This document shows, one piece after another, positions 11,012 through 21,530 of a stretch of 64,000 bases of DNA (position 1 is the first letter of the stretch; every line of letters begins with the position of its first letter). Under the pieces are notes generated by a model. The model had not been told where the DNA came from. It was given only the letters and a program-made list of their open reading frames with translations, and ran no database searches. The stretch spans positions 1,787,054 through 1,851,053 of the forward strand of contig NZ_CP099582.1 in the NCBI RefSeq assembly GCF_024022995.1. The letters run 5' to 3'. The translations under genes were made by a program, and so were the position numbers. Source of the DNA: Thermococcus aggregans. GTDB lineage: Archaea > Methanobacteriota_B > Thermococci > Thermococcales > Thermococcaceae.

Positions 11012-11305
11012 TTAGCGAACCTCAATTTTGAACCTCGGCTCCTCGATCCATTCCGACCTGCACTTTGGACATTTTCCTGGAATTTTGATCTCAGGCTTAA
11101 ATACGAAGCCACACTTTTTGCACTGGGCTGGCTGAATAAGGAGAACTTTTCCCTCACGCTTTACGATGTTGGCAATTGCCTTTAGGTCTTCGAGAATTAC
11201 CTTCTTGCTTCCTTTGCCCCTCATATCAAGGAGTGCTGCAAGTTCGCTTACGCTGTAGTCTCTCTCCTCCAAAAGCTTTATTATCTTCTGCCTTCTCGTC
11301 ATCAT
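11012..11305 (-). CDS. Predicted transcriptional regulator, HTH plus zinc ribbon
   Basis: 97-aa protein with an N-terminal winged-helix/HTH segment (RRQKIIKLLEERDYSVSELA) and a C-terminal zinc ribbon (CKKCGFVF ... CPKCRSEW). This combination matches a small archaeal family of predicted regulators (COG3357-like). It is divergent from pus10 with 45 bp between the start codons, so the two share a promoter region and this protein may regulate it; that is inference. Confidence 0.8.
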   Translation of the reverse strand: MMTRRQKIIKLLEERDYSVSELAALLDMRGKGSKKVILEDLKAIANIVKREGKVLLIQPAQCKKCGFVFKPEIKIPGKCPKCRSEWIEEPRFKIEVR

Positions 11306-11350
11306 AAGGGAAAGTTTGAAAGAACATTAAAAAGCTTAAGGGTGCGGGAG

Positions 11351-12538
11351 ATGATAGTAGAAAAAGCCGAGAAAGTTCTTGAAAAGTACAGGCTTTGCGA
11401 CCACTGCCTCGGCAGGCTCTTTGCAAAGCTTGGCAAAGGCACTAACGAGGAGCGCGGGAAGGCGGTGAGATTTGTCCTCAATATGGAGCGCTCTGCGAGA
11501 GGTCTGGAACCTATAGCGGAGCCAGAGGAGTGTGAACTCTGTCACAATGTCTTTGATAGAATCCCCGAGTTCGTGGAGATGATGAAGAAGGCAAGCGAAG
11601 GGATAGAATTTGAAACGTTTCTCGTTGGTTCCCGCTTCCCTGAAGAGATTAGAGAGAAAGAAAAGGCCATCTGGGAGGAGTTCGGTATTGAGACCGCCGA
11701 GCCGATAAACAGGGAGTTCAACCGCGAGCTCGGCAAGGCCTTTGGCCGAGCTACCGGAAAGGAAACTTCAAAAGAATCGGATGTCGTTTTCATCGTGGAA
11801 CCGTTCTCAGGTAAGATTGAGCTCCAGATTAATCCTGTCTACGTTTATGGCTGCTACAGAAAGCTCGTGCGCGGAATTCCTCAGACGCCCCTTCCAGACT
11901 TCGAAGAGAGCGTCGCCTCAATAATCTGCAGGGCGTTTTCGAAGGCCTTTGGAGGGAAGTGCGTCTTTAAAGGTGCTGGAAGGGAGGACGTTGATGTAAG
12001 GATGCTCGGCAACGGGAGGCCCTTCATAGTTGAAGTCAAGAGGCCGAAAAAGAGGAAGGTCGGCCTCAAAAAAGTTGCGGATGAGATAAACGCGAGCGGG
12101 AAGATAGAGGTTCTCAACCTGCACTTCGTTTCGGCGAAGGAAGCCGAGGAAGTGCTCACGAAGAACCATAGGAAGGAATACCTCGCACTCGTCCTCGTCG
12201 AAGAGGGTGTTACTCCCGAGGAAGCGGAGGAAGTTGCGAGAAAGCTCACTGGCCTTGAGATTTACCAGAGAACCCCCTGGCGCGTTAGAAAGTCAAGGGC
12301 TGACAAAGTGAGGGTAAAGAGAGTATACGAGGCTGAAGCAAGATGGATTGATGAGAAGCACTTTGAACTCCGCCTTGTTACGGATGGAGGGTTATACATC
12401 AAGGAACTCATATCCGGTGATAAGGGGCGCACGAAGCCCTCTGTTAGTGACCTGCTCGGGAAGAAGGCGTGGTGTGAGAAGCTTGATGTCCTAAATATCC
12501 TGGACGAAGACGAGAGTGAAAACTTTATAAATGGTTGA
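11351..12538 (+). CDS. pus10: tRNA pseudouridine synthase Pus10
   Basis: Makes pseudouridine 54/55 in the T-loop of archaeal tRNAs. 395 aa. The N-terminal zinc-binding/THUMP-like region has CDHCLGRLF and ECELC; the catalytic region has GREDVDVRMLGNGRPF, with the active Asp in DVDVRMLG, and a C-terminal segment GLYIKELISGDKGRTKPS. The ATG at 11351 lies 6 nt after GGGTG; a GTG at 11342 is the alternative. First gene of the pus10 - L21e - rpoF - DUF655 - ksgA block. Confidence 0.93.
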   Translation: MIVEKAEKVLEKYRLCDHCLGRLFAKLGKGTNEERGKAVRFVLNMERSARGLEPIAEPEECELCHNVFDRIPEFVEMMKKASEGIEFETFLVGSRFPEEIREKEKAIWEEFGIETAEPINREFNRELGKAFGRATGKETSKESDVVFIVEPFSGKIELQINPVYVYGCYRKLVRGIPQTPLPDFEESVASIICRAFSKAFGGKCVFKGAGREDVDVRMLGNGRPFIVEVKRPKKRKVGLKKVADEINASGKIEVLNLHFVSAKEAEEVLTKNHRKEYLALVLVEEGVTPEEAEEVARKLTGLEIYQRTPWRVRKSRADKVRVKRVYEAEARWIDEKHFELRLVTDGGLYIKELISGDKGRTKPSVSDLLGKKAWCEKLDVLNILDEDESENFING

Positions 12539-12646
12539 GCGCATGAGTGTATGGTAATTGGGAAAGACCCGTAGTTGACAATAAAAGCGTGTTCCTGGAC
12601 GTATAAGGTGTTAAAATCCCTAAATAAGCTCTGAGAGGTGATTGAG

Positions 12647-12940
12647 ATGGTTCAAAAAGCCCACACAGTTAGAAGGAAAACTAGAGGTAAGCTTAGCAAG
12701 TCACCAAGAAGGAGAGGTCTCCCTCCACTTACAAGGTTCCTCCAAGAGTTTGAAGTTGGTCAGAAAGTTCACATAGTGATTGAGCCAAGCTACCACAAGG
12801 GAATGCCAGACCCAAGGTTCCATGGAAGAACTGGTACTGTAGTCGGAAAAAGGGGAGACGCATATATAGTCCAGCTCACCGATGGTGGTAAGCTCAAGAC
12901 GTTCTTTATCCACCCAGTTCACTTAAGACCCCAGAAGTGA
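12647..12940 (+). CDS. rpl21e: 50S ribosomal protein L21e
   Basis: 97-aa basic protein of the large ribosomal subunit, found only in archaea and eukaryotes. The start [18 protein letters not shown] and the SH3-like core [20 protein letters not shown] are typical. GAGGTGATTGAG precedes the ATG at 12647. The rpoF reading frame begins 6 nt after its stop, indicating cotranscription. Confidence 0.96.
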   Translation: MVQKAHTVRRKTRGKLSKSPRRRGLPPLTRFLQEFEVGQKVHIVIEPSYHKGMPDPRFHGRTGTVVGKRGDAYIVQLTDGGKLKTFFIHPVHLRPQK

Positions 12941-12945
12941 GGGCT

Positions 12946-13308
12946 ATGATAGGGCGCAAGAAGCTTAAGGAGGAGTACATTTCAATTCCAGAGGCAAAAG
13001 AACTGTTGCTTAAGAGAAAGGAAGAAGGTGCTAAAGAGAACCCAGAAGAGCCAATATTCTATGAAGCAAGGGTTAGCATTGAACATGCTGAGAAGTTTTC
13101 AAAGCTCCCAGCAGAAAATGCAAAAGAGTTAAGGAAAAAGCTAACAGGGCTCTTTGAATGGCTTGACGAAAGGATGGCGACAAAAATTGTTGACATAATG
13201 CCAGAGGACTACTTCGACATAAGGGTTATCTTTGCCAAGGAAGAACACATGCCCACCAAAGAAGAGGCAGAAGAAATACTCAAAATCTTGGACGAATATA
13301 GAGAATAA
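12946..13308 (+). CDS. rpoF: DNA-directed RNA polymerase subunit F (Rpb4 homolog)
   Basis: 120-aa stalk subunit that pairs with RpoE (Rpb7) on archaeal RNA polymerase. The sequence ISIPEAKELLLKRKEEG and the helical C-terminal half (LTGLFEWLDERMATKIVDIM) fit the Rpb4 family. ATG at 12946 is preferred to the GTG at 12937 that overlaps the L21e stop. It sits in the conserved L21e - rpoF - DUF655 - ksgA order seen in many archaea. Confidence 0.92.
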   Translation: MIGRKKLKEEYISIPEAKELLLKRKEEGAKENPEEPIFYEARVSIEHAEKFSKLPAENAKELRKKLTGLFEWLDERMATKIVDIMPEDYFDIRVIFAKEEHMPTKEEAEEILKILDEYRE

Positions 13309-13331
13309 GCCCTCTCTTCTTCTTTTTCAAA
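13309..13331 (+). terminator. Pyrimidine-rich tract after rpoF
   Basis: Immediately after the rpoF stop is a C/T tract ending in five T residues; a TATA-like AGTATTAAAAG follows at about 13343-13352 for the next gene. This suggests partial termination and a new promoter between rpoF and the DUF655 gene. Confidence 0.35.
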
Positions 13332-13385
13332 ATTTCTCGAAAAGTATTAAAAGCCTTAGACTGTATATTCTTGGGGGGAGAGACC

Positions 13386-15365
<1,980 letters not shown>

Positions 15366-15497
15366 TATATCACCTCTTTTAAAACTTGAATTTGGAAATA
15401 TAAAAACATGATGCCCAATTTTTAAACTTATTTCCAACTCTAAACTTCCAAACATGGGGAGTTATCCAAAATATGCCCAAAACCCCTTATCAAGATT

Positions 15498-16060
15498 CTA
15501 TCTAAAGGTCATTTCTTCAGGATTCTCTCCAAAGAGCTCCACGTAGAGCTTTCTCAACTTTTCGTAATGCCCTTTTTCAATATCTGCTAGCCAAATAAGG
15601 GTATAAGGGTATCCTTTATTTCTTCATCGGTAGTTTGTTTCGATAAGTATTCATAGACGTCGCGTGCAATCTTCTCCGTCTCCATTAGGTGTTCAAGGAT
15701 TCCCCTGAGTCTTCCATGGTATACCAGATCCCTCAGTTGCTCCTCAGAGAGCTCTACCTCTAGGGCAGGGAGATCGACCATAATAACTTCCTCGTTTGGA
15801 TACGTAGTACGATACAGCTTTAGCAGTGTCTCGGCGTGCTCCAAGCAATCTTTGTACATATCCAAGAAAAGCTTTGAAACCTGCTCGTCCCAATTGACCT
15901 CTTTGCTCATTGTGTAGAGCCTGTGGTACATCTCTGCTTCCTTTACCTCCTGATCCATCCAGTACGCAAGGAGCTCCTTGGTGCTGAGCTTCAATATTCC
16001 TTCTAAAATCTGTTTGAATTTTAACTTTTCTTTCTCAGTTTTAAAGCGCTGATGTATCAT
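15498..16060 (-). pseudogene. Ferritin-like protein gene broken by an 8-bp tandem duplication
   Basis: The frame from ATG 16060 (after AGGTGG) stops at 15587. The plus strand carries AAGGGTAT twice in direct tandem at 15597-15604 and 15605-15612. Removing one copy joins the frame into a 184-aa protein ending at 15498-15500, whose new C-terminus (DTLIWLADIEKGHYEKLRKL) supplies the missing fourth helix and its ExxH motif. It then aligns along its length with the downstream paralog (AQWLAKREEERYDKLK). Either the gene is truncated in this strain or the extra 8 bp are a sequencing or assembly artefact. Confidence 0.82.
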
Positions 16061-16151
16061 ATAGTCCACCTATGTGTATAATGGTACTCCTGGCATTTAT
16101 ACCTTTTGAAAGAAATGCGATTAGTTTTTAAAAGACATAGCAGACTCATTC

Positions 16152-17897
16152 ATGATGATAGTTGCGATAATAGATGGATATACTGATGAACCAGCAGGAC
16201 TTGGAGTGCCACCCTATTTGGGAATCTACCCTAGGTATGCTTATGGGGCAATAAAAAAGGCTAGAAAAGATGCTAGAATATTCTACTTGACAATCGACGA
16301 CCTGCGCTTTACCTTTGAGGGCGAGCAGGGGATAAAAACGAAGAATAGAACGCCCAATGTTGCAAAGGCGAGAGAAATCCTCGAGAAAGCTGATGTGATT
16401 GTCTATATCGGCGGCTTACATACTCCGGGCAAATACCTTTCTGCGGTTCCTTCTCAAGTAGAGGAGGTCGCACAGTTTATAAAGCCTTTTAAGGGCAGTA
16501 AAATTCTCGGCGGGCCCGCTTTTATGGGCTCTGCGCATGAAGGCGGAACCAGAGTAGGGTCAAGAGAGCTTATGCTTGCCCAGAGTGTTTTTGACCACAT
16601 AGTTTATGGCGACTTGGAGGCCTTTCTCTACGATTTTCTAACGAATCCTAAAGATGCAAACCCCTTCCGCTTTAGGAGTTATTCCGAATTGAGGGACTAT
16701 GCCCTTCTTGGAGCTGAAGTCGTAAAGCAGTTCCCAGATTACCCTGATTTTGTTATAGTGGAGATTGAAACCCAAAGAGGATGTCCTAAGGCCGCTGGTA
16801 TAGGGGGCTGTAGCTTCTGTACGGAGCCAGTTAGGTATAAAACAATTGAAGACCGTCCAATTGAGGACATCGTCAAGGAAATTGAAGTGCTCTATAATCT
16901 TGGTGTGAGGCACTTTAGAATTGGCAGGCAGAGCTGCATCTTTTCGTATATGGCAAAGCCAAATGGCAGAGTGCCCATCCCAAATCCAGAAGCCCTTGAA
17001 AAGCTCTTCAAGGGAATTAGAGTAGTAGCTCTGGAAGTTAAAACGCTCCACGTGGACAATGCAAATCCTGCAGTGATAGCGAACTATCCAGAGGAAAGCA
17101 TTAGAATAGCGAAGACGCTCATAAAATACGGCACTCCCGGGAATGTTGTTGCCTTCGGGCTTGAGAGTGCCGACCCAAAGGTGGCAAAGCTCAACAACCT
17201 CAATTCAACCCCTGAGGAAACTTATGAAGCCGTGAAAATTCTAAATGAAGTTGGGGCAAAGAGGGGCTACAACGGCATGCCCTTGCTGTTGCCGGGAATT
17301 AACATCCTCTTTGGCCTTCCTGGAGAGACTAAAAAAACCTATGAGCTCACCTACGAGTTCTTGAAGAAAATCCTTGACGACGGCTTACTGGTGAGGAGGA
17401 TAAACATAAGACAGGTCGTTGTATTCCCGGGAACGCCTTTGTGGCGCATGAAGGATAAAGTCAAAACTGAAAAGCACAAGGCCCTTATAAAGCACTACAA
17501 GTACAAGATAAGGCATGAGATAGACTACCCAATGCTGAAGAGAGTTGTACCAGTTGGGACAATTTTGAGGGAAGTTAGGGCTGAGGTGTTTGACAATGGC
17601 TTAACATACGGCAGGCAGATAGGGAGCTATCCCTTGATAGTGGGTATTCCTAAAGAGGTAGAATTGAACAAGTTTTATGACGTCCTTATCGTTGATCACG
17701 GCTTTAGGAGCATAACCGGGGTACCAATTCCCATAAACGTGAACAAAGAAAGCTCTAAAGTTTTGAGCTATCTTCCGGGAATTGGAAAGAAGAAGGTTGC
17801 GAAGATCCTGGCAAAAAGACCTTTCAAAAGCAAAGAGGAGTTTTTAGAGCTGGTAGGTGAGAGAAGAGGAATGTATAAAGATATTGTGGTCACTTGA
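16152..17897 (+). CDS. Radical SAM protein with C-terminal helix-hairpin-helix (COG1031-like)
   Basis: 581 aa. The N-terminal ~190 residues look like a B12-binding-type Rossmann region (IVYIGGLHTPGKYLS, ILGGPAFMGS). The radical SAM core has the cysteines in ETQRGCPKAAGIGGCSFC, spaced CX8CX2C instead of the canonical CX3CX2C. A C-terminal HhH (LSYLPGIGKKKVAKILAK) suggests nucleic-acid binding. The family is uncharacterised; an RNA-modifying role is a guess. Two ATGs (16152, 16155) are possible starts. The 3' end overlaps the convergent gene by 8 bp. Confidence 0.82.
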   Translation: MMIVAIIDGYTDEPAGLGVPPYLGIYPRYAYGAIKKARKDARIFYLTIDDLRFTFEGEQGIKTKNRTPNVAKAREILEKADVIVYIGGLHTPGKYLSAVPSQVEEVAQFIKPFKGSKILGGPAFMGSAHEGGTRVGSRELMLAQSVFDHIVYGDLEAFLYDFLTNPKDANPFRFRSYSELRDYALLGAEVVKQFPDYPDFVIVEIETQRGCPKAAGIGGCSFCTEPVRYKTIEDRPIEDIVKEIEVLYNLGVRHFRIGRQSCIFSYMAKPNGRVPIPNPEALEKLFKGIRVVALEVKTLHVDNANPAVIANYPEESIRIAKTLIKYGTPGNVVAFGLESADPKVAKLNNLNSTPEETYEAVKILNEVGAKRGYNGMPLLLPGINILFGLPGETKKTYELTYEFLKKILDDGLLVRRINIRQVVVFPGTPLWRMKDKVKTEKHKALIKHYKYKIRHEIDYPMLKRVVPVGTILREVRAEVFDNGLTYGRQIGSYPLIVGIPKEVELNKFYDVLIVDHGFRSITGVPIPINVNKESSKVLSYLPGIGKKKVAKILAKRPFKSKEEFLELVGERRGMYKDIVVT

Positions 17898-18564
17898 CCC
17901 TTGAGGCTATAATGGTCTTCAGCAGTAAAACCTCTGCAAAGAGAGTTCGCTCGCTGGTGGCTTCAAGGACCATGATTCCTTCCTTTGGGGAGTATATCCT
18001 GTCTACCTTTCCTCCTTCTGCAGGCCCCTTCAACAGGACGAGGAGGTGTTTTTTGTCCCCCATGAGTCCAAGTCCAATTTTAACCTTCTGGATGAACCCC
18101 AAAGATGTAGTATGTATTCTTTCAACATCGGCTTGAGCTCTCGCCATAGACTCATTCTCATCGTATCCTTTTTCCTTGTAGTACCAATACCTATTTGCGG
18201 TAAACACAGGCGATAACACCGCCGCAATCTCGGTTACGGTTCTGGTTCTCCATATGCATACATCACCGAGGGCTTTGGCATCGCACTCTCTAAACATTGG
18301 GTCCCCGACTATGAGGGTCATGCTTTCATATACCGTCCCTCTAAGTGTTAAGTTCAAATCCAAAAAGGGATCGCCGGTATTGTAACTTTCAAGAGCGATT
18401 CTATACTCAACCCCGTTGTATGGGACTTTAACAAGGACTCTCTTCAAAGGTTCTTTATCTGGATAAACCTTATCCGAAAAATTGGCATATCCATAAGCAA
18501 GGACTCCCAAAGGAGCAAGCACAACAACAATCAAAAGAAACATTGCAGCTAATTTTTTATCCAA
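17890..18564 (-). CDS. Secreted or membrane-anchored protein of unknown function
   Basis: 224 aa beginning with a clear signal peptide or anchor (MDKKLAAMFLLIVVVLAPLGV, starting from TTG at 18564, 8 nt after GGAGG). The mature part is beta-rich with two Cys (FRECDAKALGDVCIW) that could form a disulfide, and ends SERTLFAEVLLLKTIIASR. I do not recognise the family. It lies directly downstream of the S-layer gene on the same strand (51 bp gap), so it may be cotranscribed and act at the cell surface. Confidence 0.65.
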   Translation of the reverse strand: MDKKLAAMFLLIVVVLAPLGVLAYGYANFSDKVYPDKEPLKRVLVKVPYNGVEYRIALESYNTGDPFLDLNLTLRGTVYESMTLIVGDPMFRECDAKALGDVCIWRTRTVTEIAAVLSPVFTANRYWYYKEKGYDENESMARAQADVERIHTTSLGFIQKVKIGLGLMGDKKHLLVLLKGPAEGGKVDRIYSPKEGIMVLEATSERTLFAEVLLLKTIIASRVK

Positions 18565-18615
18565 TGTCAAAACCTCCAGAAAAGTTAAATTTAATTAAAA
18601 AGAAGGAAAAAGACT

Positions 18616-20418
18616 TCAGAGCTCAGCCAAGTACTCCATGAGCTCCTTGGCTGCTTCTCTTGTGGCATACCTGTCCTTACCGGCAACGATAAGGACGTCG
18701 TACTCGCCGAAGACGTCCTCAAGGTACTCGATGTCACCGTCGCTGTTCTCCCAGTCGACTGTGCTGAGTCCTTGCTCGACGAGATACTTGGTGATTGCGT
18801 TTGCGACTGGTCCACCAACGAGGATGAGGTTGCTGTCAACTGCGTTGACGTCAATTTCATCGTCGAGGACTGTGATTGGCTCTGTTGGTGGTACTAAGGT
18901 GACTTCGGTGTAGGTCTCGCCTTTGATGGCCTCGATTGTCCATCCCTCAAGCTTGTCACCGACTTTGAGCTCCTTGGTCTCATAAACTCTCTCTGTTGGC
19001 TCGATGACAATCAAAGCTTCTGCAGTCATTAGCTCGTCTTTCTCGTCGCCGTCGTCGTTAATGTCGTAATCAACATCAGATTCATCTTCAGTGTATGTTT
19101 CAAGTTTGTAGTAGACCTTGTACTTTCCTAGCACATCTACAGTCTTCTCTTCGATGTCATCAGCATTGCTCAACTCTATCCACTTAATGACTTTTTTGTC
19201 TTCTGAGTCAGTTCCAGTTGTAATAGTTGCTGTCCATCCTGATACAAGCTCGTCACCGCTTTCAATTTCCTTCTGGTTCGTTACGACTTGTATTGTTGCT
19301 ATGAGGTTTCCGTCGATACCGACGAATGTGTCGGTAAGGGTTAGGATTATTCCTCCGTCGTCAAAGACGTCTTTCTCCTCATCCTTGTAGAGGATTACGA
19401 GCTTGTCTACTCCCTCTGGGCTTGTAACTTCTACCAATGCTCTGTTCTCGTTAACGCTTATGTCAACGGCCTTAACCTTATAGCCGTCGTAGTCCTTTGT
19501 ATCACCAAGCTTGAACCAGACTTCACCGTGATCCTTACCGTAGGTGAATGATTGGTCGCCAATGTCCAACACATAGTAAGTGTTGCCAAGAACTGTGAAT
19601 GACTCTCCCTCGTGAACTCCTTCATAGACATACCCTTCAAATTCTACTGTAACGTCGCTTGGGTCAACATCGTACTCATCGGCGATGTCCTCTACATCTG
19701 GTTCATCGTCATCAATAACGTTGAAGCTCTCCGTCTCTGGAATTCCCCACTGGTCGTCTTTTCCAAGGTTAACTTCAACTGACCAGTTTGAGATTGTGTA
19801 GTTCAATAGAACCTTAAACCCTCCTTCTGGGATTAAGAGCTTTGCCTCTTTTGGTGGCTGGGCAATGTCATCTTCTTCCTCCCAATCATCTGGTTCAGTT
19901 GGGATTAGGTGTATCTCACTAAGTGAGAAGTCCCAGTCAATTTGGTAATCTCCTTCGAGTGAATCCATGTCTTCGACTTCGTAGTTCCATGGGTCGTTTT
20001 GATATGCAGCTACCCAGTCATCATATGAGCCGTTGTAGGCGCTTCCGTTCCACCAGTAGTCACTTGGCAAGTCGTCCCAGTCTTCAGCAGTTATGGGCCC
20101 GTTGACTGTTTCATAGAAGTACTTGTATATTGTGAGGTCTTCTGGATCGTCTGTTACGTCCTTCTTAACTACAACACTAACTCCGCTTGCTTCAACTTCC
20201 TCGGATGTGTAGAGTAAGCTTCCAACTGCAAGGGCAATGTCAGCTGCGCTGGCAACATCCATAGTTGATGGGGCGTTTGCACCGACTACGATTTTAACGT
20301 TTGGTTTTCCATCCTTAACGAAAAACTCCTTCCCTGGCATTGTAGCACTTGCATATCCAAGGGTTGCTCCAACCATTGCGGCACCAACGGCGAGGGCCGC
20401 GATCTTTCTTACTTTCAT
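18616..20418 (-). CDS. S-layer protein
   Basis: 600-aa surface-layer protein. A signal peptide (MKVRKIAALAVGAAMVGATLGYASA) is followed by PNVKIVVGANAPSTMDVASAADIALAVG, typical of Thermococcales S-layer proteins, then a very acidic, Asp/Glu- and aromatic-rich body with several NxS/T sites. The C-terminus repeats a cell-wall-binding-like fold (NLILVGGPVANAITKYLVEQ ... YDVLIVAGKDRYATREAAKELM). ATG at 20418 follows GGAGGTG. Strong promoter upstream. Confidence 0.9.
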   Translation of the reverse strand: MKVRKIAALAVGAAMVGATLGYASATMPGKEFFVKDGKPNVKIVVGANAPSTMDVASAADIALAVGSLLYTSEEVEASGVSVVVKKDVTDDPEDLTIYKYFYETVNGPITAEDWDDLPSDYWWNGSAYNGSYDDWVAAYQNDPWNYEVEDMDSLEGDYQIDWDFSLSEIHLIPTEPDDWEEEDDIAQPPKEAKLLIPEGGFKVLLNYTISNWSVEVNLGKDDQWGIPETESFNVIDDDEPDVEDIADEYDVDPSDVTVEFEGYVYEGVHEGESFTVLGNTYYVLDIGDQSFTYGKDHGEVWFKLGDTKDYDGYKVKAVDISVNENRALVEVTSPEGVDKLVILYKDEEKDVFDDGGIILTLTDTFVGIDGNLIATIQVVTNQKEIESGDELVSGWTATITTGTDSEDKKVIKWIELSNADDIEEKTVDVLGKYKVYYKLETYTEDESDVDYDINDDGDEKDELMTAEALIVIEPTERVYETKELKVGDKLEGWTIEAIKGETYTEVTLVPPTEPITVLDDEIDVNAVDSNLILVGGPVANAITKYLVEQGLSTVDWENSDGDIEYLEDVFGEYDVLIVAGKDRYATREAAKELMEYLAEL

Positions 20419-20493
20419 CTCTTCACACCTCCAATACCTTGTAGGGGCCAAACCCCTAACTATGGTATTCTTCAGTAGCTTTATGTAGCTTAG

Positions 20494-20511
20494 GGTTTAT
20501 ATACTTTTCGC
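20494..20511 (-). promoter_or_regulatory. Strong BRE/TATA promoter of the S-layer gene
   Basis: Read on the minus strand the site is CGAAAAGTATATAAACC, an almost ideal BRE plus TATA box. It would start transcription near 20470, leaving a leader of about 50 nt with a GGAGGTG ribosome binding site. This fits a very highly expressed surface protein. From here to 20704 I see nothing else. Confidence 0.8.
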
Positions 20512-20704
20512 TTTCAGACCCTTTCTAACGATTAGAGAAGCTTTATTTTTCCTCTGATGGCTAAAAGTGGCGTTTACCTAATGCCTACAACTTATTCGCC
20601 TTTTGCCGATAATATCCCAACAACGACCGAAAAAGAAAGTAACACTTCAACCAGCAATAAGGGATTTTGTTTATAAAGCTTTCTCCTAAGAGTAAAATAA
20701 AGGC

Positions 20705-21529
20705 TCAGGAGAGCCCAAGCTTGAATGTGTCAGCTTTTATAAGTTTCTTCCTGAGGGGTCTGTGGATTAGCTCGTGGACAAAGCCTCCCAAATCAGTGAG
20801 AGCGTTTTGAAGTTCCGTCGCGGAGATGTCCACTATCTCGGGCTCAATTATTGATATTGCAACTGGAGCGTATTTTGCCGTTAACTGGAAGAGAACCTCA
20901 AAGGGAGATATCAGCTCACTCGCAACAAGTGCATATATTCTATCATCTCTTTCTTCTTGAACCTTTACGAGGATTTTGTTGATTCTGCATCCCTCATAGT
21001 TGAACGCCTCCAGCATGGTTTCTTCTATGCTCTCCTTGTCCTTTCCAAAGGTCTCTATAACAAAGCGATAAAGAATTTCTTTGCCGTCGATTATTAGTTC
21101 TTCAATCTCCTCTCTGCTGTAGCCAACTTTCGGCTTTGGAATCTTATCAAGCGGGGGATAAGCGACGAGGGGTCCGAACCTATCCATGAGCTTGCCCATG
21201 AAGAGTGAAATCTCACCAAGGATCTTCATTAAGCTTTTTCCATCTATCTCAAGCTTAGCCGGTGAGACTACTTCCACTATTGCGGGGGCGTATTTCATTG
21301 TTGCCCTAACTATTTCCTCAAAAGAGCCTTCCAGCTCTGCTTCAACCATGCTTGAGTATTTGAGCATCTCCTCTTCAGGGTTTTCGAGGACTTCTTCCGC
21401 TATTATATCCCCAACTTTTACACCAGTTTCGTTCTTTAGGGATTTTACAATCTCCTCAACAGCCCTTTCCAAAGCTTTCTTATCGTTTGAGAGGGCTTCT
21501 ATATAAAATCTAACCTTCATTGTCGTCAT
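20705..21529 (-). CDS. Uncharacterised protein with internally duplicated domain
   Basis: 274-aa soluble protein, family not recognised. The N-terminal half (MVEAELEGSFEEIVRATMKY, then APAIVEVVSP) aligns with the C-terminal half (LVASELISPFEVLFQLTAKY, then APVAISIIEP), so the protein is a tandem duplication of a ~120-residue alpha/beta domain. The stop of the AmrS-like radical SAM gene and this ATG overlap closely (TAATATG), implying coupled translation and a functional link. MKVRFY at 21520 is an alternative start. Confidence 0.75.
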   Translation of the reverse strand: MTTMKVRFYIEALSNDKKALERAVEEIVKSLKNETGVKVGDIIAEEVLENPEEEMLKYSSMVEAELEGSFEEIVRATMKYAPAIVEVVSPAKLEIDGKSLMKILGEISLFMGKLMDRFGPLVAYPPLDKIPKPKVGYSREEIEELIIDGKEILYRFVIETFGKDKESIEETMLEAFNYEGCRINKILVKVQEERDDRIYALVASELISPFEVLFQLTAKYAPVAISIIEPEIVDISATELQNALTDLGGFVHELIHRPLRKKLIKADTFKLGLS

Positions 21530-21530
21530 A

